Source of the DNA: Puccinia triticina
Taxonomy: Eukaryota; Basidiomycota; Pucciniomycetes; Pucciniales; Pucciniaceae
NCBI RefSeq assembly: GCF_026914185.1
Contig: NC_070564.1
Location: 7,254,001-7,318,000, forward strand
DNA length: 64,000 nucleotides
Reading direction: 5' to 3'
A program made the position numbers and the translations under genes. The notes under the pieces were generated by a model. That model did no database searches and was not told the DNA's origin. It was given only the letters and a program-made list of their open reading frames with translations. Shown one piece after another: positions 61,055 through 64,000 of this stretch (positions are counted from its first letter, which is position 1; every line of letters begins with the position of its first letter).

Positions 61055-62340
61055 CCGTCTTTCTCTCGCCCTCTTTTTCCTTGCCCGCATATACTTTCCT
61101 TTCCCCCCCCCCCCTTTTTTGTTTCGTCGGGTTCGTTTCTTTGGAGCTGTTCCCTCCTTGGTCTTCTTGCATTTTTTTTTTTTTGGGTGGGGGAGGGAGA
61201 AGAGGTGCCAGTGTGTGGCGCGCGAAGGACGTTTGGGTGCGCCCAGGGAGGATATTGCTGCCGCTTTTTTTTTGCTTGTTTAGATATATTTCTGCGAGGA
61301 TCCTTGTTACGGCCTGATCCTGTTGCTTTTAGATTCCTGTTTACTGATGATATTGCTACAACTACTACGACATACTACCACTACAACAACCGACGAATAT
61401 GACTACGACATAGTACTACTACTAAACCTGCTCCTGTTAGCTCTTTGAATGACTACATGTTACTAAACTTTACCTGCTCTTTTATCCAAGATTCTTGTAA
61501 TCTCACTCTCTCTTTGGGACACTTCACATTCACTCTAATGATCATTCTTTTGGGTTTCTTCAGACTCACGAGCTGGAAGCAGTCATCTACACACACATGC
61601 AATACCTTGTGTTTGGTAGAAAGAACTACTGTTCACACTTGACTTTCTCAGTGTTTCTGCATGTGTGTGGACAATCAGATTCTTGTGGTTATTTTCTTTC
61701 ATGAGATTCTTTCTTGCACTCATAGCAGTTCCGGTCAGTTCAACTTCTACTGATATTATTATGAACACTGTCAGCATAATTGACTGGGTTGTGCAATTTG
61801 AATGCACCACCTGAGCAGCTTGAATAGCCTCCACACCACCCAGTAAATTACAAAGGTTGGATAGAGTACTGGATTTGACTCAGGTCCCAGCAAGATGGGT
61901 GTTCAAATAGCCCACCCAGTAACGCTGGCGGCAGTGATTGTTCTGTGATTGCTGAGTCAATCAGATTGCTCATAAACACATCACACCCAGACTCAGAGAC
62001 TGAGCAAGGTAACAAACAAGCAAAAACAAATGTACATGCTTTTGGAAACCAGATTGACTGACCAATGATCATAATTGGCAGCCCTTGTAGATGATGCTTG
62101 AGACTCCACATTGGAATTCTTTCATTGGGGAAGAATCTGGTTGCCACAGGTTCCTGGTCCGGCTGTGCAGCATCTGCACATCTTGCTGGACAGTGGAAAG
62201 TGCTTGCGTGAGGATCCAAAAGCTCAAGGATATAAGACATACAGTATTCACAGATACAAGTATTGCTAATGTAGCATCCCCTCAAAAGCTTAATAGTCTT
62301 TAGAATATTGATTCAAATTGTGGGTTGGGCTGAGAGGGGA
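61055..62340. other. 3' flank and intergenic stretch
   Basis: T-rich and C-rich tracts follow the stop codon (61105-61118 and 61169-61184), then ordinary AT-rich sequence. Frames at 61583-62285 on the minus strand show no family features. Confidence 0.35.
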
Positions 62341-62359
62341 ATTATATAGGGGGTGAATG

Positions 62360-62640
62360 ATTTTTACAAACTGTGTTTTACAATGCTACCCCATTGTAAA
62401 GCGGGGGCATTGTAAAAATGCAAAAATACATGCATTTAATTAGTTTTACAATTTATGTCGTCCCAACCGCGCAATGTAAGCTCACAGGATGTAAATTACA
62501 TTTTGTAATTCACACCCGGGTGACCTGTAATCTTTACTTTTACGGTCTGCGCTGTTACATTGCATGTTACAGTGCATGTAAACCTGTACATAACCTACCA
62601 AACAATTAGTATTACAATACCTTAGCTTACAACCTCTCAG
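62360..62640 (+). repeat. 5' subterminal region of MULE copy 3
   Basis: Repeated TTTACAATG/CATTGTAAA and TTACATTG/ATGTAAA words in both orientations (near 62364, 62376, 62393, 62409, 62447, 62475 and 62500-62580). They lie about 350-550 bp before a gene start homologous to that of copy 2, as at 14945-15200. Confidence 0.5.
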
Positions 62641-62950
62641 ACTTGCAGCCCATCCAAGCTCTGGGAAGCTTATCTCACCCCCCTAGATAGCTTATATCTC
62701 CACAGTGACGGCCTAGGTTAGGGCTTGACACAACCATCTTCCAGCTGGTCAGTCGAGAGATTCTAGGTTTCTTTGTCAGCCTGATCGATCACTTTTTTTC
62801 GGACTTTCCCACAGGTATCAACAACCTTAATAGAGCTCCTGATACGCTAATAGACATCAATCCTGATATATTCCAATAATCTGCACGCCTAATACCTGAT
62901 AAGCTATAACCTTGCTTATTCCTTAATACATATCCTTTGATATGGCGGCC

Positions 62951-64000
62951 ATGGCCCGCAAAAAGAAAAACACCGCCCGCAACCCTCCTCCCACTCCTCC
63001 TCTCAATCATCCGACATTATCTGCTACCCCCACGATATCGGCGCCCAAAATAGTGAAGACCCCCGCAATATCCATTCCCAATTCCGGAAACACACAGACT
63101 TCCAAAACCTCCGCCCACCCTGAAATTGAAAAGCCGAATCCTACCGAACCTGAAGACGAGCCAAACTGGCAGTACCCTACCGCCATGGATGAAGGCTTCA
63201 ATACTTTTATTGATCATGGTTGCCGGTTAGACAGGCAGGGGTATCCGCTTTACCCGAATGGATCTACCACTTTTGTCCTCACCGCCGGTACCGAGATTGT
63301 GAATTTTGGATCGGTTGGGTTCACCAAGAGATCCAGCAACGACACCAAGTCCGACGAGTGGCAAGTCACGCGATATTACTGCCGTGGTGTTTTACGATGC
63401 GATGAGAATGGTTGTGATTATGCTGGCCCCCCGCCGACTGGACACGGTAAAATTGAAGAGCTTCTCAGCACGTAAGTCCTTAGTTCCCTCTCATTCATTA
63501 CAACATCAGGACTGAATGCAAACTTTTTTCTTCATTTCAGTAACCCCTCATGCAAAGGGCTTGCAGGTTGATGCCCAGGGAAGATCCGCTGGCAAAGCTG
63601 CTCGGGAACTCAATGTCAATTTGATATCCACAAGAAAACTGGATGGGGTCTCCTCCGACACCGAGGTAATCACAATCATCGGTGGCCATCGTCAAAGAAA
63701 CCAGACCCCTTGGCAAAGAAGGATCTAGTTGAAACTGTCAAAAAAAATCCTAAGGCATCCGCGCTCCAGCTCAAGGTTTGATTTTTTTGTTTCTGCCCAG
63801 CTCCCCCTCCCTCCAATTTCATTTCACCCAGATAAGCTGACCTTTAAAATATTTTCCGATCAAAATATAGATTGGTAAAGCCGGTGGGCCTGGCGAGCCA
63901 AGTGACAGTGTTGTTAACATCCATGAATCCCTCGGCCACTCGGACCGGCTTCGTCACCTTCGTCGTCAGATACTTCAGCAGATCGATTTTGGTTCAGGGA
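62951..64000 (+). pseudogene. MULE-type transposase/USP-like protease gene, copy 3, 5' part
   Basis: Starts MARKKKNTARNPPPT (ATG 62951; an upstream in-frame ATG is at 62942). Exon 1 ends at 63471, exon 2 is 63541-63775, and exon 3 starts at 63871 and leaves the window. It aligns along its length with copy 2: DEGFNTFIDHGCRLDRQGYP, LRCDENGCDYAGPPPTG, CSGTQC and GLLRHRGNHNH of the zinc finger, then NPKASALQLK and VNIHESLGHSDRLRH. One TGA (63569-63571) stands exactly where copy 2 has CGA (AGRCPGK). The frame is otherwise open, including the A-run where copy 2 slips. Confidence 0.78.

Overview
The window looks like nuclear DNA from a basidiomycete fungus, most likely a rust (Pucciniales). Genes are split by many short GT-AG introns (about 45-185 bp), basidiomycete-type host genes are present, and between them lies a dense, nested mass of DNA transposons and retroelements. 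The order assignment rests on gene style and element content, not on a database match.

Host genes, all on the + strand except one orphan: the U5 snRNP assembly factor AAR2 (22.3-24.1 kb), a disordered nuclear-type protein (25.6-27.1 kb), a many-exon secretory/membrane protein (30.7-33.3 kb), a WDR7/rabconnectin-3beta-like WD40 protein (33.8-38.9 kb) and a 2107-residue coiled-coil protein (54.1-61.1 kb). A 487-codon orphan lies on the minus strand at 3.6-5.0 kb.

Mobile DNA: three same-strand copies of a large MULE-type element occur at 0-2.3 kb (3' part), 14.9-22.25 kb (whole length) and 62.4-64 kb (5' part). Its gene joins a GCM/WRKY-type zinc finger, a DDE transposase, a USP-like cysteine protease (Cys box first, then His-Asp-Asp box) and an AT-hook tail. 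The middle copy carries a CACTA-like insertion inside the protease domain, with a readable 3-bp target duplication, and a 538-bp element with a 9-bp target duplication in its 3' end. That 3' end stops close to the AAR2 start codon.

Two related Tc1/mariner-type elements (40.1-43.7 and 49.8-53.7 kb) share TA-flanked terminal repeats. Each has a minus-strand DDE transposase gene and a convergent three-exon gene for a 394-aa protein with a SAM-like C-terminus. A full-length LINE (44.2-49.8 kb, minus strand, 11-bp target duplication) sits between them.

The region 2-14.5 kb holds remnants of a tyrosine-recombinase retroelement, a possible solo LTR, foldback elements, two TA-flanked elements with matching ends, and three unrelated-in-sequence but architecturally identical arrays of alternating palindromes. 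Several element genes carry TGA stops where a sister copy has CGA, which suggests CpG decay. All gene models are read by eye; splice sites were chosen by frame and by comparison between copies within the window.
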